DNA of 34,055 nt from Desulfobulbaceae bacterium. Lineage in GTDB: Bacteria > Desulfobacterota > Desulfobulbia > Desulfobulbales > Desulfocapsaceae. Position 1 is the first letter of the stretch, and every line of letters begins with the position of its first letter. This document shows positions 1 to 8,948 of the stretch, in pieces. The stretch covers positions 1-34,055 of the forward strand of contig JAHEER010000038.1 in assembly GCA_024640625.1 (NCBI GenBank). The letters run 5' to 3'. Under the pieces are notes generated by a model, which was not told the DNA's origin, made no database searches, and was given only the letters and a program-made list of their open reading frames with translations. A program made the position numbers and the translations under genes.

Positions 1-826
1 TCATGAATACATCAGTGTTGTAGCGGCTTCTGGCGGGGATGAACATGGAGACGATTACCCCGGTGATGGTGGCATGCAGTCCTGAATGGGCGACCATGTA
101 CCAGAGTATGAGCCCTATTATCAGATAGCCAAGCGGGTTTCTGACCCAGAAGCGGTTCATTACAAACAGCACCGCGCAGGCGCCGATCCCTCCGAACAGA
201 TAGCCCAGGTGAATCTCTGGGGTATAGAACAGAGCAATAACCAGAATGGCGCCGAGATCGTCGGCGATTGCAAAAGCCGTGAGAAATATCCTGATGCCAA
301 AGGGTATGCGCCGGCCCAGGGTGGAGAGGATTGCGAGGGAGAAAGCGATGTCGGTGGCAATCGGAATCCCCCAGCCCGACATCGAATTGGTACCGCCATT
401 GAACCACCAGTAGATCAGGGCCGGAAAGATCATTCCACCGATGGCGGCGGCGACCGGCAGGGCCGCCCGGCGGGGATCGGAGAGCGCTCCCACCAGCATT
501 TCTCTTTTGATTTCCAGTCCTACGGTGAAAAAGAAAAGGGTCATCAGCCCGTCGTTGACCCAGTGGGCCAGCGAATGGGAAAGAGAGGCGCTGCCAATGG
601 TCAGGGTGAACTCTTTATGCCAGAAATGAGCGTAGCCTTCGGGGCTGATATTGGACCACAGCAGGGCCGCGATTGAGGCGAAGAGAAGAAGGAATCCACC
701 GTTGGCGATGGTGTTGAAAAAATTCTGGAAGGCGGTCGTGGAAATAACCTTGGAGACCAGGGATTCCGGACTTATCTGATCTTCCGGCACGTTGCCGTTA
801 TACATCGGTACACCAGCTCTCTCCAT
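1..826 (-). CDS. nhaA: Na+/H+ antiporter NhaA (C-terminus cut by window edge)
   Basis: This is an inner-membrane sodium/proton antiporter used for Na+ and pH homeostasis. The frame stays open from an ATG at 826 to the first bases of the window and gives 275 residues of a family usually 380-450 long, so the missing C-terminus lies outside the window. Visible NhaA signatures are FFFTVGLEIKRE, the helix-IV stretch ATDIAFSL, and AIADDLGAILVIALFYT, whose paired aspartates correspond to the cation-binding Asp163/Asp164 of E. coli NhaA. Hydrophobic segments recur throughout. A GGAG sits 10 nt upstream of the ATG at 826. A second in-frame ATG at 805 is possible and would remove seven residues. The gene upstream runs the same way but is 175 bp off, so it may be a separate transcript. 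Family assignment is firm. Confidence 0.93.
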   Translation of the reverse strand, partial: MERAGVPMYNGNVPEDQISPESLVSKVISTTAFQNFFNTIANGGFLLLFASIAALLWSNISPEGYAHFWHKEFTLTIGSASLSHSLAHWVNDGLMTLFFFTVGLEIKREMLVGALSDPRRAALPVAAAIGGMIFPALIYWWFNGGTNSMSGWGIPIATDIAFSLAILSTLGRRIPFGIRIFLTAFAIADDLGAILVIALFYTPEIHLGYLFGGIGACAVLFVMNRFWVRNPLGYLIIGLILWYMVAHSGLHATITGVIVSMFIPARSRYNTDVFM

Positions 827-1001
827 ATGCTTATGTCTCCCGATTATTTCAGTATAATATCATAAGCCCAATCCATGCCGCCCGGTGTGGGCAGCACCGC
901 GACGACTGCCGACAGCACAGCCGGAATGCTCCGCCGTCTCCTGGCTCGTGCTCTTTCTGCCAAGCCCCCTGAACTAATGTGGCTCTGCTATTTTTGCACA
1001 A

Positions 1002-4000
1002 TTACGGATGTCCCGGCGGAGAAGTGGGATTGTAGAGCTCCACGTCCATATCAATTCGTTTCTGGGCCCTCAGCACAGAAATTTGGACCGTCTCTCCCAC
1101 CGCCTTGTCGAGCAGCGCCAGCCTGACATCGTCCATAGTATGGATAGCCAATTCATCGATAAAGATCAATATGTCATCTTTTTCGATGCCGGCGGCTTTC
1201 GCCTTGGATTGGGGATTGACCTCGACAATCTCCATCCTGGTGCCGCCTTCGATTTCTTTCTCCAGAAGGACCACCCCTATTTTCCCCTGGGGGGCAAATT
1301 CGAATGATTCGAGCAGAAACAGGTAGTCTGTGGTCCTGGCCAGCTCGGCAGCTGAAGCTCTGGTGGTGGCCAGATTCTGCACCGTTGCCTGGGAAACTTC
1401 GAGTCGCGCCGCTACCCGTGGTGGAATCCCAGAGTCCTTGCGGGTGTGCTGATTGCCGGCCAGAACGACCATCCGGGCCTGAGGGTGGGTGTCCAGGTAG
1501 GCGGCAATCGTTTCCGCCATGGTTTCGTCCCACAGCGCCTGAGCCTGGATGAACCCGGCCAGACTGCCGTCGGCGTGATTTCCCTGTCCGTGCATCCGGT
1601 GGGTAAGCTGCAGACGTTCCACATAACCCTCCAGATCCAGCCTCATTTCGGCGGGCAGCTGCGCTTGCTGTTTAGCGGTCAGTGTTTCCAGGTCGCCTGT
1701 TTTGAACACCGTACTGGTGATCTGCCGATCGATATTGAGACCAATTACCGGTATACCGTGTGTCCTGGCATAGGTGAATATCGGTCTGAACAAGCGGTAA
1801 TCGTAACGCCACACATCGTAGTACTTCGATTCCCTGAGAAAGTCGGCCTCACTGTAATCTGGATCGTTGATGAATCTGTCCAGGGCCGGCTGGCTCGAGC
1901 GGGGGAACATTTCCATGCCGATGGCCAGTCGCTTATCACGGCTGTGCAAGGCCTCGATGAGCATTCTCTGCAGCAGATGGTCCGGCCGCGAGGTGTGGGT
2001 TTCACCCACGTAAACGACCCTCTTACTGCTCAATCGGTCAACCAGTTCATCGAACTCGGCGAGGGCAGCCACGGCAAGGCCTGCGGGCTTCTCTTCCAAC
2101 CGCACCCGGATGCCCTGCTCCGTCACCGGGGTGCGCTGTTCACTGATGCGCCCGCTGACGAAATGCAGATAGGAATATTTTCCATAGTGCGAAAGGCGGG
2201 CCACGGCGGCCTCGGTCTCCTGCCATGAGCTTGAGCTGATCAAGGCGACGGCCAGCTCCGGGTTGAACGGGTTGGCGCGGACATCGACGGTGAAGCCGGT
2301 TTCAGGATGATCCGGAATGCCGAAGGTAGTAGTCATGTACCTTGATGACGTGCCCAGAAAAATGATTGTCTGCTCTTCGAGATCCTGCTGGCTGAGATCC
2401 GCAGACGGTGTTTGCCGACAACCGTAGCCTTCGACAAAGGCGCTGAACGGCTGGTAGCGCTCGCTGTCGTCGCCGTGCACCACCAGGCACTCGGAGGCGC
2501 CGAGAAGCGCTGACCAGACCGGCGCATACTCCGACCCGGACAGCCCGCGCAGCAGATCATAGTCCGGATCGATGACGATCTCCAGGGGGGTGGCGCCGAC
2601 CTCGAAACTGACGGTGTTTTCGGACTCTGAGATCAGCTCTTTGAATTCCCTTGTACCCGCTGCCGTCTCTATGGAAACCGGCAGCAGAAGTTCGTAGGGA
2701 GGCTCCTGGGGCTGGACAACGGAAAAGGAGACGATGGTGGAATTGGGGCCGTCTTCGACATCGATGTCTTTTACCTGCAGCACCGGCAGATCATTGCGGC
2801 CCAGCCGCTCGGAGAAAAACCTGTCCAGATCCTGATCCGAGAGTTCCGCAAATATACGCTGCAAATCCTGCCAGCCCGCCGAGCTGCCTTTGAAGCTCTG
2901 GTAAAAGCGCTGCAGGCTTTGAAAAAAGATCTCCTCACCGACCCGCTCACGGAGTTCGTGAAACAGCATCGCTGATTTCTGGTAGCCGACGGCCCGGCGG
3001 GCCTGATTTTCCCTGCGTTGATGGCCAGCCCCGACAAATTGCTCGAGCGGGGGGGCGCTGTCGTCGACATAGTCCTGAAAGCGCTGGATCGCCTCCTTGC
3101 GGGCCTCGGCGCCCTCGCCCGCCTCGCTGCGGTAGGCCATGTCGGCCAGATAGGTGGTCAGCCCCTCGGCCCAGTTGGCCGAATCGTAGGCGACGTCGAT
3201 GGAGTTGCCGAACCAGGAGTGGAGGATTTCGTGGCCCAGCGAGGTCTCTTTAATGAAGGGCAGCCGGACCACCTGCTGTCCCAGCAGGGTGAAGGTGGAG
3301 AAGCCATAGCCGGTGGGCATGATGTTCTCGGCAATCACGTAGTGGTTGTAGGGAAACGGGCCGATGAGCTTCTCGTAGCGGCGGATGTAATCGGCGGCCG
3401 CCTCCAGGTAGCCGGGCGCCAGGTCCTGGTCCTCCTCGAAAAAGAGGGTGTAGACGTGGAGATCGTCGCGGACCGTTTTCTGGGTTTTCACGTAGCGCCC
3501 ACTGACCAGGGTGAGGCTCTGGAGAGGCTCTGAGAAGGAGAAGCTGACCCGGCCGCTGGCATCGGTTTCGACCAGCTCATCGGCCTGGCTCAAACCGATG
3601 AAGCCCTCGGGCAGCTGTGCGTTCAGCGAGTAGAGTGCCTTGTGCCGGGGGATCGGGTGCCAGTCGGCGGTCAGGATGATGGCGCGCTCCGAGACGATAT
3701 TGGAAAAATTGTTCTGGATCTGCTTCTCGTAGGAAATAAGCAGGGTCCTCTGGTCGTCCGCAGCGGGGATCTCCAGGGTGTCGCCCTGGATCTCGATCGA
3801 GGCGTTTTCCCTCGTGCTGTCGGTGATCAGCGCGGCGGTGACACGCAGGTCCGGAAACATGAGCTGCAGGTCGTGGTCTTTATCTATGGTGATTCTGCTG
3901 GTACCCCAGAGCAGTTTCTCCTTGAGGTCGAAGGAGACTGCCAGGTCGACGTGCAGAGGCGTCGGTGAGGGCTCGTGGGCCGAGATAGTGGTGTGCATGG

Positions 4001-4061
4001 CCAGGCTCAACGGAACTATGATTGCCAGGTATTTGAAGATCGTGGTAAACAGGGTATTCAT
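1002..4061 (-). CDS. Exported fusion: M1-like zinc aminopeptidase, ChaN-like domain, PDZ domain
   Basis: This 1019-residue protein has an N-terminal signal sequence (hydrophobic core about residues 10-27) and three recognisable parts. Residues 30-500 resemble M1 (gluzincin) aminopeptidases: HEILH at 277-281, the third zinc-ligand Glu at 299 in NWAEG, and the downstream motif GYQKSAMLFHEL with Tyr360 in the position of the catalytic tyrosine. The usual GAMEN exopeptidase motif is not evident; MPTGYGFST stands at that place. The HEXXH-to-Glu gap is 17 rather than the usual 18 residues. Residues about 665-900 match the ChaN/DUF399 family (VVYVGETHTSRPDH, IGMEMFPRSSQ, VVLAGNQHTR), linked in Campylobacter to haem binding. 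Residues about 925-1010 form a PDZ domain. AAGGA lies 9 nt before the ATG. It is probably periplasmic or surface-anchored; the substrate is unknown. The domain calls are strong, the function is inferred. Confidence 0.85.
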   Translation of the reverse strand: MNTLFTTIFKYLAIIVPLSLAMHTTISAHEPSPTPLHVDLAVSFDLKEKLLWGTSRITIDKDHDLQLMFPDLRVTAALITDSTRENASIEIQGDTLEIPAADDQRTLLISYEKQIQNNFSNIVSERAIILTADWHPIPRHKALYSLNAQLPEGFIGLSQADELVETDASGRVSFSFSEPLQSLTLVSGRYVKTQKTVRDDLHVYTLFFEEDQDLAPGYLEAAADYIRRYEKLIGPFPYNHYVIAENIMPTGYGFSTFTLLGQQVVRLPFIKETSLGHEILHSWFGNSIDVAYDSANWAEGLTTYLADMAYRSEAGEGAEARKEAIQRFQDYVDDSAPPLEQFVGAGHQRRENQARRAVGYQKSAMLFHELRERVGEEIFFQSLQRFYQSFKGSSAGWQDLQRIFAELSDQDLDRFFSERLGRNDLPVLQVKDIDVEDGPNSTIVSFSVVQPQEPPYELLLPVSIETAAGTREFKELISESENTVSFEVGATPLEIVIDPDYDLLRGLSGSEYAPVWSALLGASECLVVHGDDSERYQPFSAFVEGYGCRQTPSADLSQQDLEEQTIIFLGTSSRYMTTTFGIPDHPETGFTVDVRANPFNPELAVALISSSSWQETEAAVARLSHYGKYSYLHFVSGRISEQRTPVTEQGIRVRLEEKPAGLAVAALAEFDELVDRLSSKRVVYVGETHTSRPDHLLQRMLIEALHSRDKRLAIGMEMFPRSSQPALDRFINDPDYSEADFLRESKYYDVWRYDYRLFRPIFTYARTHGIPVIGLNIDRQITSTVFKTGDLETLTAKQQAQLPAEMRLDLEGYVERLQLTHRMHGQGNHADGSLAGFIQAQALWDETMAETIAAYLDTHPQARMVVLAGNQHTRKDSGIPPRVAARLEVSQATVQNLATTRASAAELARTTDYLFLLESFEFAPQGKIGVVLLEKEIEGGTRMEIVEVNPQSKAKAAGIEKDDILIFIDELAIHTMDDVRLALLDKAVGETVQISVLRAQKRIDMDVELYNPTSPPGHP

Positions 4062-4158
4062 TCAGGTGTGTCCTTGCTGCCGTGGATGTTAATTAATTGG
4101 TGAAATACATATAACCAGCCTGCACCCAGATGCTAAAAATTTTTCTGTTGCCGCCGCC

Positions 4159-5850
4159 TTGAAGATCAAGCTGATCGCCGTCAACGCCCGTTACTCGCAT
4201 TCCTGCCTGGCCCTTTTCTACCTGCGCAACGAGGTGGAGAAATACCTGCCCGAGGCGGTGACCGAGATCTGCCAGTTCACCATCAACGACCCCTACTACG
4301 CGCTGCTGCAGCGCATTGCTGCGGGCCAGCCGGCCGGCCTGTTCTTCTCGGCGCTGATCTGGAACAGTGATCTGGTCGAGCGGCTGGTGGTGGATCTGCT
4401 GTCCATGGATGAGCGGCTAAGAATCGTCGTCGGCGGTCCGCAGGCCCAGATCGTCGGGCAGAACTGCGCTGACGAAAGCCGGTTGAGCATCTTCATGGGC
4501 GATATCGAGGCAGCAGCCCCTGACTTCTATGCTGATCTGCAGGAGGGGACGCTGCAGAAGTCCTATCAGGCATCATTTCTGCAATCAACCGGCAGGGCAC
4601 TGGGGTATCCCTACCGCGACGAGGACTTCTCCCTTCATCTGCGCAACCGGGCCGTCTATTACGAATCGTCCAGGGGCTGCCCCTTCTTCTGCTCGTATTG
4701 TCTTTCCTCTGCTGAAAAAGGTGTGTTCCACAAAGATCTTGATCAGGTCTATGAAGAACTCGACGACATCCTGGCCCATGCTCCGAAGACAGTCCGCTTC
4801 GTCGATCGCACCTTCAACGACAATGGTGACAGGGCCCTGGCAATCTGGCGCTGGCTGAAGGACCGAGACCCGGACACCTTGTTTCATTTTGAAATTGCCC
4901 CGGATCGCTTTACCGAGTCTATGTTCCTATTTCTCGAGCAGGTCAGGCCGGGGCTGTTCCAGTTTGAGATCGGTATCCAGTCGACCAATCCCGAAACCCT
5001 AGCGGCCATCCGTAGGCCGATAGATTCTCAGGTTGCCGGAGAAACGATCAGGCGGTTGAGGAAGAACGAAAACATCCACCTGCATGCTGATCTTATTCTG
5101 GGACTGCCGTTTGAAACCAGGAAGACGTGTGCGGCTTCGATCAACGCCATCTTTGCGATGCGGCCCCACTACATTCAGATGGGACTGTTGAAACTGCTGC
5201 CCGGCACAGCAATACGGCGACAGGCCCAGAGTTGGGGATACAAAGCGCTGTGCAAACCACCCTATGCGGTGCTCGCCAACCGCTGGATGGATGGTCCGAC
5301 GCTGCGCGCGCTTCACTGGCTGGGCGAGTGTCTGGAGCAGTGCGTCAACAATCGCTATTTCCCGTCGCTCTGGCACTATTTCCAGGCTCTTGGAGAAGAT
5401 ATGGCCGCCTTTTTCGGGTCTCTGGCAGCAAGGTTCTCCGAGCAGGACTACTTCTGGAAGGCGGCTACCCAGAAGACACTGGTCCGGCTGCTCCTGGAGG
5501 AGTGCGAGGGGCGCGCCGATTTTCACCTCATCCGGGAGCTCATCTGTTTCGACTGGCTCCGCTGCGGGCACCGTTTTCTGCCCACTCAACTCTGCTACCA
5601 GGAGACCGCGGTGGATGAACTTCGCCGGGAGCTCTACCATCGTCTGCCCCAGGAACTAAACGGTCTGTATGACGCCAGGGAGCGCAAGACGTTCATCAAA
5701 ACCAGCGTTTTTCACTATTTTTCCGCCGCGGCCCTGCACCAGGCCGGACTGGAGCCGCGAGGCGACCGGGTCCTCGTCTGTTTCCTCAATGAACGCGAGC
5801 ACAATGTTCATAGTCTAAATAAAGTGGTGCTCATACAAATCACCGATTGA
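4159..5850 (+). CDS. B12-binding-type radical SAM protein, DUF4080 family
   Basis: This 563-residue protein has an N-terminal Rossmann-like, B12-binding-type region (MKIKLIAVNARYSHSC, then IVVGGPQAQIVG near residue 95), a radical SAM core, and a C-terminal region typical of DUF4080. The [4Fe-4S] cysteines are Cys174, Cys178 and Cys181 in GCPFFCSYC (C-x3-C-x2-C). Later core motifs include FHFEIAPD, FQFEIGIQSTN and LHADLILGLPFE. No DxHxxG cobalamin lower-ligand motif is visible, as is usual for this branch. The start is a TTG with no clear ribosome-binding site; it is chosen because the family N-terminus begins right there. The neighbouring exported peptidase is divergent, 97 bp away. The reaction is unknown: members of this class methylate or rearrange unactivated carbon, but nothing here identifies a substrate. 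Confidence 0.88.
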   Translation: MKIKLIAVNARYSHSCLALFYLRNEVEKYLPEAVTEICQFTINDPYYALLQRIAAGQPAGLFFSALIWNSDLVERLVVDLLSMDERLRIVVGGPQAQIVGQNCADESRLSIFMGDIEAAAPDFYADLQEGTLQKSYQASFLQSTGRALGYPYRDEDFSLHLRNRAVYYESSRGCPFFCSYCLSSAEKGVFHKDLDQVYEELDDILAHAPKTVRFVDRTFNDNGDRALAIWRWLKDRDPDTLFHFEIAPDRFTESMFLFLEQVRPGLFQFEIGIQSTNPETLAAIRRPIDSQVAGETIRRLRKNENIHLHADLILGLPFETRKTCAASINAIFAMRPHYIQMGLLKLLPGTAIRRQAQSWGYKALCKPPYAVLANRWMDGPTLRALHWLGECLEQCVNNRYFPSLWHYFQALGEDMAAFFGSLAARFSEQDYFWKAATQKTLVRLLLEECEGRADFHLIRELICFDWLRCGHRFLPTQLCYQETAVDELRRELYHRLPQELNGLYDARERKTFIKTSVFHYFSAAALHQAGLEPRGDRVLVCFLNEREHNVHSLNKVVLIQITD

Positions 5851-5874
5851 CCTCACTGCAAGCCTGCATATAGT
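5847..5874 (+). promoter_or_regulatory. Sigma70-type promoter for the serA-like gene
   Basis: TTGACC at 5847-5852 and TATAGT at 5869-5874 are separated by 16 bp; each hexamer differs from consensus at one base. The -35 box overlaps the stop codon of the radical SAM gene. Transcription would begin near 5881, about 50 nt before the GTG start at 5932. This suggests the dehydrogenase gene is not only read through from upstream. It is predicted from sequence only. Confidence 0.55.
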
Positions 5875-5931
5875 AGAGTCCGTACCCGGAGCGCTGCTGA
5901 TCATATCGGAATCATTTTCGGAGAGTAAGTT

Positions 5932-7116
5932 GTGAGTGGCTATCGCCTGCTGAAAAAAAATGTCATTGCCCGCGAGGGGCTCGAACTGCTGGGCAAGCAA
6001 TTTTCCATAAGCGATGGCGAAAAGGATCCGCAAGGTATTCTGGTGCGCAGCGCCAAAGTCAATACCGATGCCTACCCCTCCCTGCTGGTCGTGGCCAGGG
6101 CCGGGGCCGGGGTCAACAACATCAGCGTCAACAGGGCCACCGAGCGGGGCATCTGCGTGTTTAACACACCGGGAGCCAACGCCAATGCCGTGGTCGATCT
6201 GGTGTTTCCGATGATCGGGGTATGGCAGCGCAACATCTATAAAGGCATCAAATTCTGTGAATCCCTTGATGAACTCGATGGTGATCAGGTCGATGGCGAG
6301 GTGGAGCGGAGGAAATCGGCTTTTCGGGGAATGGAGATCGCCGGCAAGAGACTGGCGGTGATTGGGCTTGGACAGATCGGGGTGAGACTGGCCAATGGCG
6401 GAGTGCACCGCTTCATGAAGGTCAGGGGGTTCGATCCGAAGCCGGCGCTGGCCAATATCCATATGCTGCTGCCCGATGTCCAGCTTGTCCATTCCCTCGA
6501 TGAGGCGATCGGCAAGGCGGATATCGTCAGCCTCCACGTCCCGCTTATCGAAAAGACAAAAAGTCTGGTCAACAGCGAATTCATCGCCCGCATGAAAAAA
6601 GGGGCGCTCCTGGTCAACTATGCCCGGGGACCGATTGTCGACCAGCAGGCAGTGCTGGCTGCTCTGGACAGCGGCCGCCTGAGCGGCTATATCGCTGATT
6701 TTCCCACTGAGGCGTTGATCGGCCACGAGCGGGTGCTGCTCACTCCCCATCTTGGAGCCTCAACCTCGGAATCCGAAGAAAATTGCGCCATGATGGCGGT
6801 GCGGGAGATGTCCAACTATCTGCTCTACGGCAACATTAGCAATAGCGTCAATTTCCCCAACGTGGAGATGATTCCCTCCGATCTGGTGCGCACCAGGCTC
6901 ATCGTCATCAACCGGGACGTACCTGGAATGATCGCCTTTATCACCAACATACTGGGCGATAATAAGATCAATATCGACTCCTATAAAAACGAATCAAACG
7001 GCGCGATCGGCTACAATATCATCGATATGGAATCGGACGTGCCCGGCAGTATCGTCGATATGATCAAGGACAACGACGATGTGATACGAACCAGGATTAT
7101 TACCTTCAACAGGTAG
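5932..7116 (+). CDS. serA: D-3-phosphoglycerate dehydrogenase-like 2-hydroxyacid dehydrogenase with ACT domain
   Basis: SerA oxidises 3-phosphoglycerate to 3-phosphohydroxypyruvate with NAD+, the first step of serine synthesis in the cytoplasm. At 394 residues it is close to short SerA forms such as E. coli (about 410). Visible features are the substrate-binding loop VARAGAGVNNIS, the dinucleotide-binding motif VIGLGQIGVRLA, the active-site arginine in VNYARGPIVD, and the catalytic histidine in LLTPHLGAST. The C-terminal ACT domain starts near residue 322 (RLIVINRDVPGMIAFITNIL), where serine feedback control usually acts. The GTG start at 5932 is supported by GGAGAG a few bases upstream. serC and serB are not in the window. 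Members of this family can use other 2-hydroxyacids, but the ACT domain and loop favour SerA. Confidence 0.87.
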   Translation: MSGYRLLKKNVIAREGLELLGKQFSISDGEKDPQGILVRSAKVNTDAYPSLLVVARAGAGVNNISVNRATERGICVFNTPGANANAVVDLVFPMIGVWQRNIYKGIKFCESLDELDGDQVDGEVERRKSAFRGMEIAGKRLAVIGLGQIGVRLANGGVHRFMKVRGFDPKPALANIHMLLPDVQLVHSLDEAIGKADIVSLHVPLIEKTKSLVNSEFIARMKKGALLVNYARGPIVDQQAVLAALDSGRLSGYIADFPTEALIGHERVLLTPHLGASTSESEENCAMMAVREMSNYLLYGNISNSVNFPNVEMIPSDLVRTRLIVINRDVPGMIAFITNILGDNKINIDSYKNESNGAIGYNIIDMESDVPGSIVDMIKDNDDVIRTRIITFNR

Positions 7117-7208
7117 CATGGAATAGTCTTTTCGGCTGGCAGGCCCGCCCCGTTTTACCGATGCCAGCTTCAGGGCAACCGCTGGCCTGTGAACCGATAA
7201 CGCACCTT

Positions 7209-8141
7209 ATGGCTGAGAAAATCCCCATAGTGGTCGGCCAGTCCCGCCGCTACGATATCGACCGGATCAAGGAATTCTGCGACCAGGCAGCAGTGCATCT
7301 GAAGTTTGGAGAACGCCTGCATGGGGCTGCGGTGCTGCTTAAACCCAATCTGATCAGCAGCAGGGCCTCGAAGCTGGCCTGCAGCGATGCCCGGTTCGTC
7401 AGAGGGGTGGCCGAGTGGTTCACCGATCAAGGAGCACGGCTGGCGATCGGTGATTCCCCTTCCTTTGGCAGCGCCGCCCAGGTGATGAAAAAAATGGGCC
7501 TAGCCGCCGAACTCGAAGGGCTGGAAATCAAAGTAGTGGAATTCAAAACCCCGAAAGAACATCAGCTCACTCACGGCGTCAAGGTCGGTATCGCTGAGGA
7601 AGCGCTTGGTTGTGACCTGCTGGTCAATCTGCCCCGGATCAAGGCCCACAGCCAGATGTATGTGACCATCGCGGTAAAAAACCTGTTCGGCATTGTCTGC
7701 GGCATGCGCAAAGCGATGTGCCACATGAAGAACGGGCTGTCACACCGAAAATTCGGTGATCTGATGCTCGATCTGACCACTGTGCTGCCAAGCAGCGTTA
7801 CCCTGGTAGACGGTATCGAGGTCATGAGCAGGCGGGGACCGATTAACGGGGAGCTGCTTGAACTGGGCTGTTTATGCGCCGGTAACGATCCCGTTGCCGT
7901 CGATACGCTGCTGCTTTCGCTGCTCGAGCTTGATTCCCGCAAGTGTCCGATCTGGCGGGCGGCCGCAGCCAGAGAATTTTCCGGGGCCAGGCTCGAGGCC
8001 ATTGCTTGTCTGGGGCTGGCGCCCGAAGATTTCAGAGGGAGCGGTTTTAGGGCGCCTTCGTTCCTGAACCCGGTGCCCTTCAATCCCTTTCGCTTTTTGC
8101 GAAGTTCACTTCGCCGAGCCATGGCCGCGGCCAGCGGCTAA
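7209..8141 (+). CDS. DUF362 domain-containing protein, function unknown
   Basis: The protein has about 310 residues from the ATG at 7209. The DUF362 family is recognised by VLLKPNLIS near the N-terminus, the central DLLVNLPRIKAHSQMYVTIAVKN and the C-terminal LVDGIEVMSRRGP with GNDPVAVDTL. Many DUF362 proteins carry a ferredoxin-like 4Fe-4S tail; this one lacks it, although it has several scattered cysteines. An in-frame ATG at 7161 would add 16 residues. I prefer 7209 because family members start just before this beta strand, but neither start has a good ribosome-binding site. It lies 92 bp after serA and 31 bp before fabL, so it is probably co-transcribed with fabL. The biochemical role of the family is not established. 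Confidence 0.8.
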   Translation: MAEKIPIVVGQSRRYDIDRIKEFCDQAAVHLKFGERLHGAAVLLKPNLISSRASKLACSDARFVRGVAEWFTDQGARLAIGDSPSFGSAAQVMKKMGLAAELEGLEIKVVEFKTPKEHQLTHGVKVGIAEEALGCDLLVNLPRIKAHSQMYVTIAVKNLFGIVCGMRKAMCHMKNGLSHRKFGDLMLDLTTVLPSSVTLVDGIEVMSRRGPINGELLELGCLCAGNDPVAVDTLLLSLLELDSRKCPIWRAAAAREFSGARLEAIACLGLAPEDFRGSGFRAPSFLNPVPFNPFRFLRSSLRRAMAAASG

Positions 8142-8172
8142 GAGACATTCTACTATTTCATGGGGGTAATTT

Positions 8173-8925
8173 ATGTTTAACATGACCGGGAAAGTCGCCC
8201 TGGTAACCGGTGGCTCCAGAGGGATCGGCAAGGCGATTGCCCTGCGGCTGGCCGAGCACGGCATGGACATCGTGGTCAACTACGTGCGTCACAAGCAGGA
8301 TGCGCTGACCACCGCCGAGCAAGTGGAGAAATTCGGCCAGCGTTGTCTGCTGGTCAAGGCCAATGTCGCCAAGGAGTCCGACGTCGAGGCGATGTTCAAC
8401 ACCATAGCAGAGGAATTCAGCAGCCTCGATGTGCTGGTCAGCAATGCCGCCTCAGGCGTCCTCAAACCGGTGATGGAACTGACCGAGCGCCACTGGAACT
8501 GGGCCATGAATATCAACGCCCGGGCCCTGCTCAGCCTGGTGCATCATTCCCTGCCTTTGATGAAGGAAGGGGGCAGGGTAATCGCTGTTTCCAGCATCGG
8601 CTCGGTGCGGGCCATTCCCAACTATACCACGGTCGGCGCCTCCAAGGCGGCGCTCGAATCCCTGGTGCGCCACCTGGCGGTGGAATTCGGGCCGCGCGGC
8701 ATCAGGGTCAATACGATCAGTGCCGGGGTGGTGGACACCGATGCCCTGAAAAAATTCCCCAACCGTGAAACCATCCTCGACAACGCCCTACAGCGCACCC
8801 CCCTGGGCCGATTGATCACTACCGATGATGTGGCCGACGTCACCCTTTTTCTGTGCTCCAATCTCTCCAACATGATTCAGGGGCAGGTGATCACCGTCGA
8901 CGGCGGCTACGCGATCATGGGGTGA
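8173..8925 (+). CDS. fabL: FabL-type enoyl-[acyl-carrier-protein] reductase (SDR family)
   Basis: This enzyme would reduce the trans-2-enoyl-ACP double bond with NADPH in the last step of each fatty-acid elongation cycle. The 250 residues contain the SDR cofactor motif VTGGSRGIGKA, the NAASGVLKPVMEL stretch nearly identical to Bacillus subtilis FabL, and FPNRE followed by TPLGR further down. The active site reads Tyr151-x6-Lys158 (YTTVGASK). This is the enoyl-reductase spacing, unlike the YxxxK of ordinary SDR enzymes such as FabG, and the positions match B. subtilis FabL. The C-terminus GQVITVDGGYAIMG is typical of the family. A GGGGGTAA ribosome-binding site precedes the ATG. FabL is relatively insensitive to triclosan compared with FabI. 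Other SDR reductions cannot be excluded by eye, but the FabL resemblance is close. Confidence 0.85.
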   Translation: MFNMTGKVALVTGGSRGIGKAIALRLAEHGMDIVVNYVRHKQDALTTAEQVEKFGQRCLLVKANVAKESDVEAMFNTIAEEFSSLDVLVSNAASGVLKPVMELTERHWNWAMNINARALLSLVHHSLPLMKEGGRVIAVSSIGSVRAIPNYTTVGASKAALESLVRHLAVEFGPRGIRVNTISAGVVDTDALKKFPNRETILDNALQRTPLGRLITTDDVADVTLFLCSNLSNMIQGQVITVDGGYAIMG

Positions 8926-8948
8926 GCATTTCTGCTAAGTACGGGCAC

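Noticed and set aside
1..826. nhaA as a pseudogene
   Set aside because: The frame is intact to the window edge; the missing end is due only to the window limit.
5815..6750. Long minus-strand open frame (about 311 codons) opposite the serA-like gene
   Set aside because: It is the complement of a well-supported dehydrogenase, has no recognisable motifs and no ribosome-binding site.
7135..7168. Inverted repeat GCTGGCA and TGCCAGC as a terminator after serA
   Set aside because: The stem is only 7 bp with a 20-nt loop and no T-run; chance pairing is likely.
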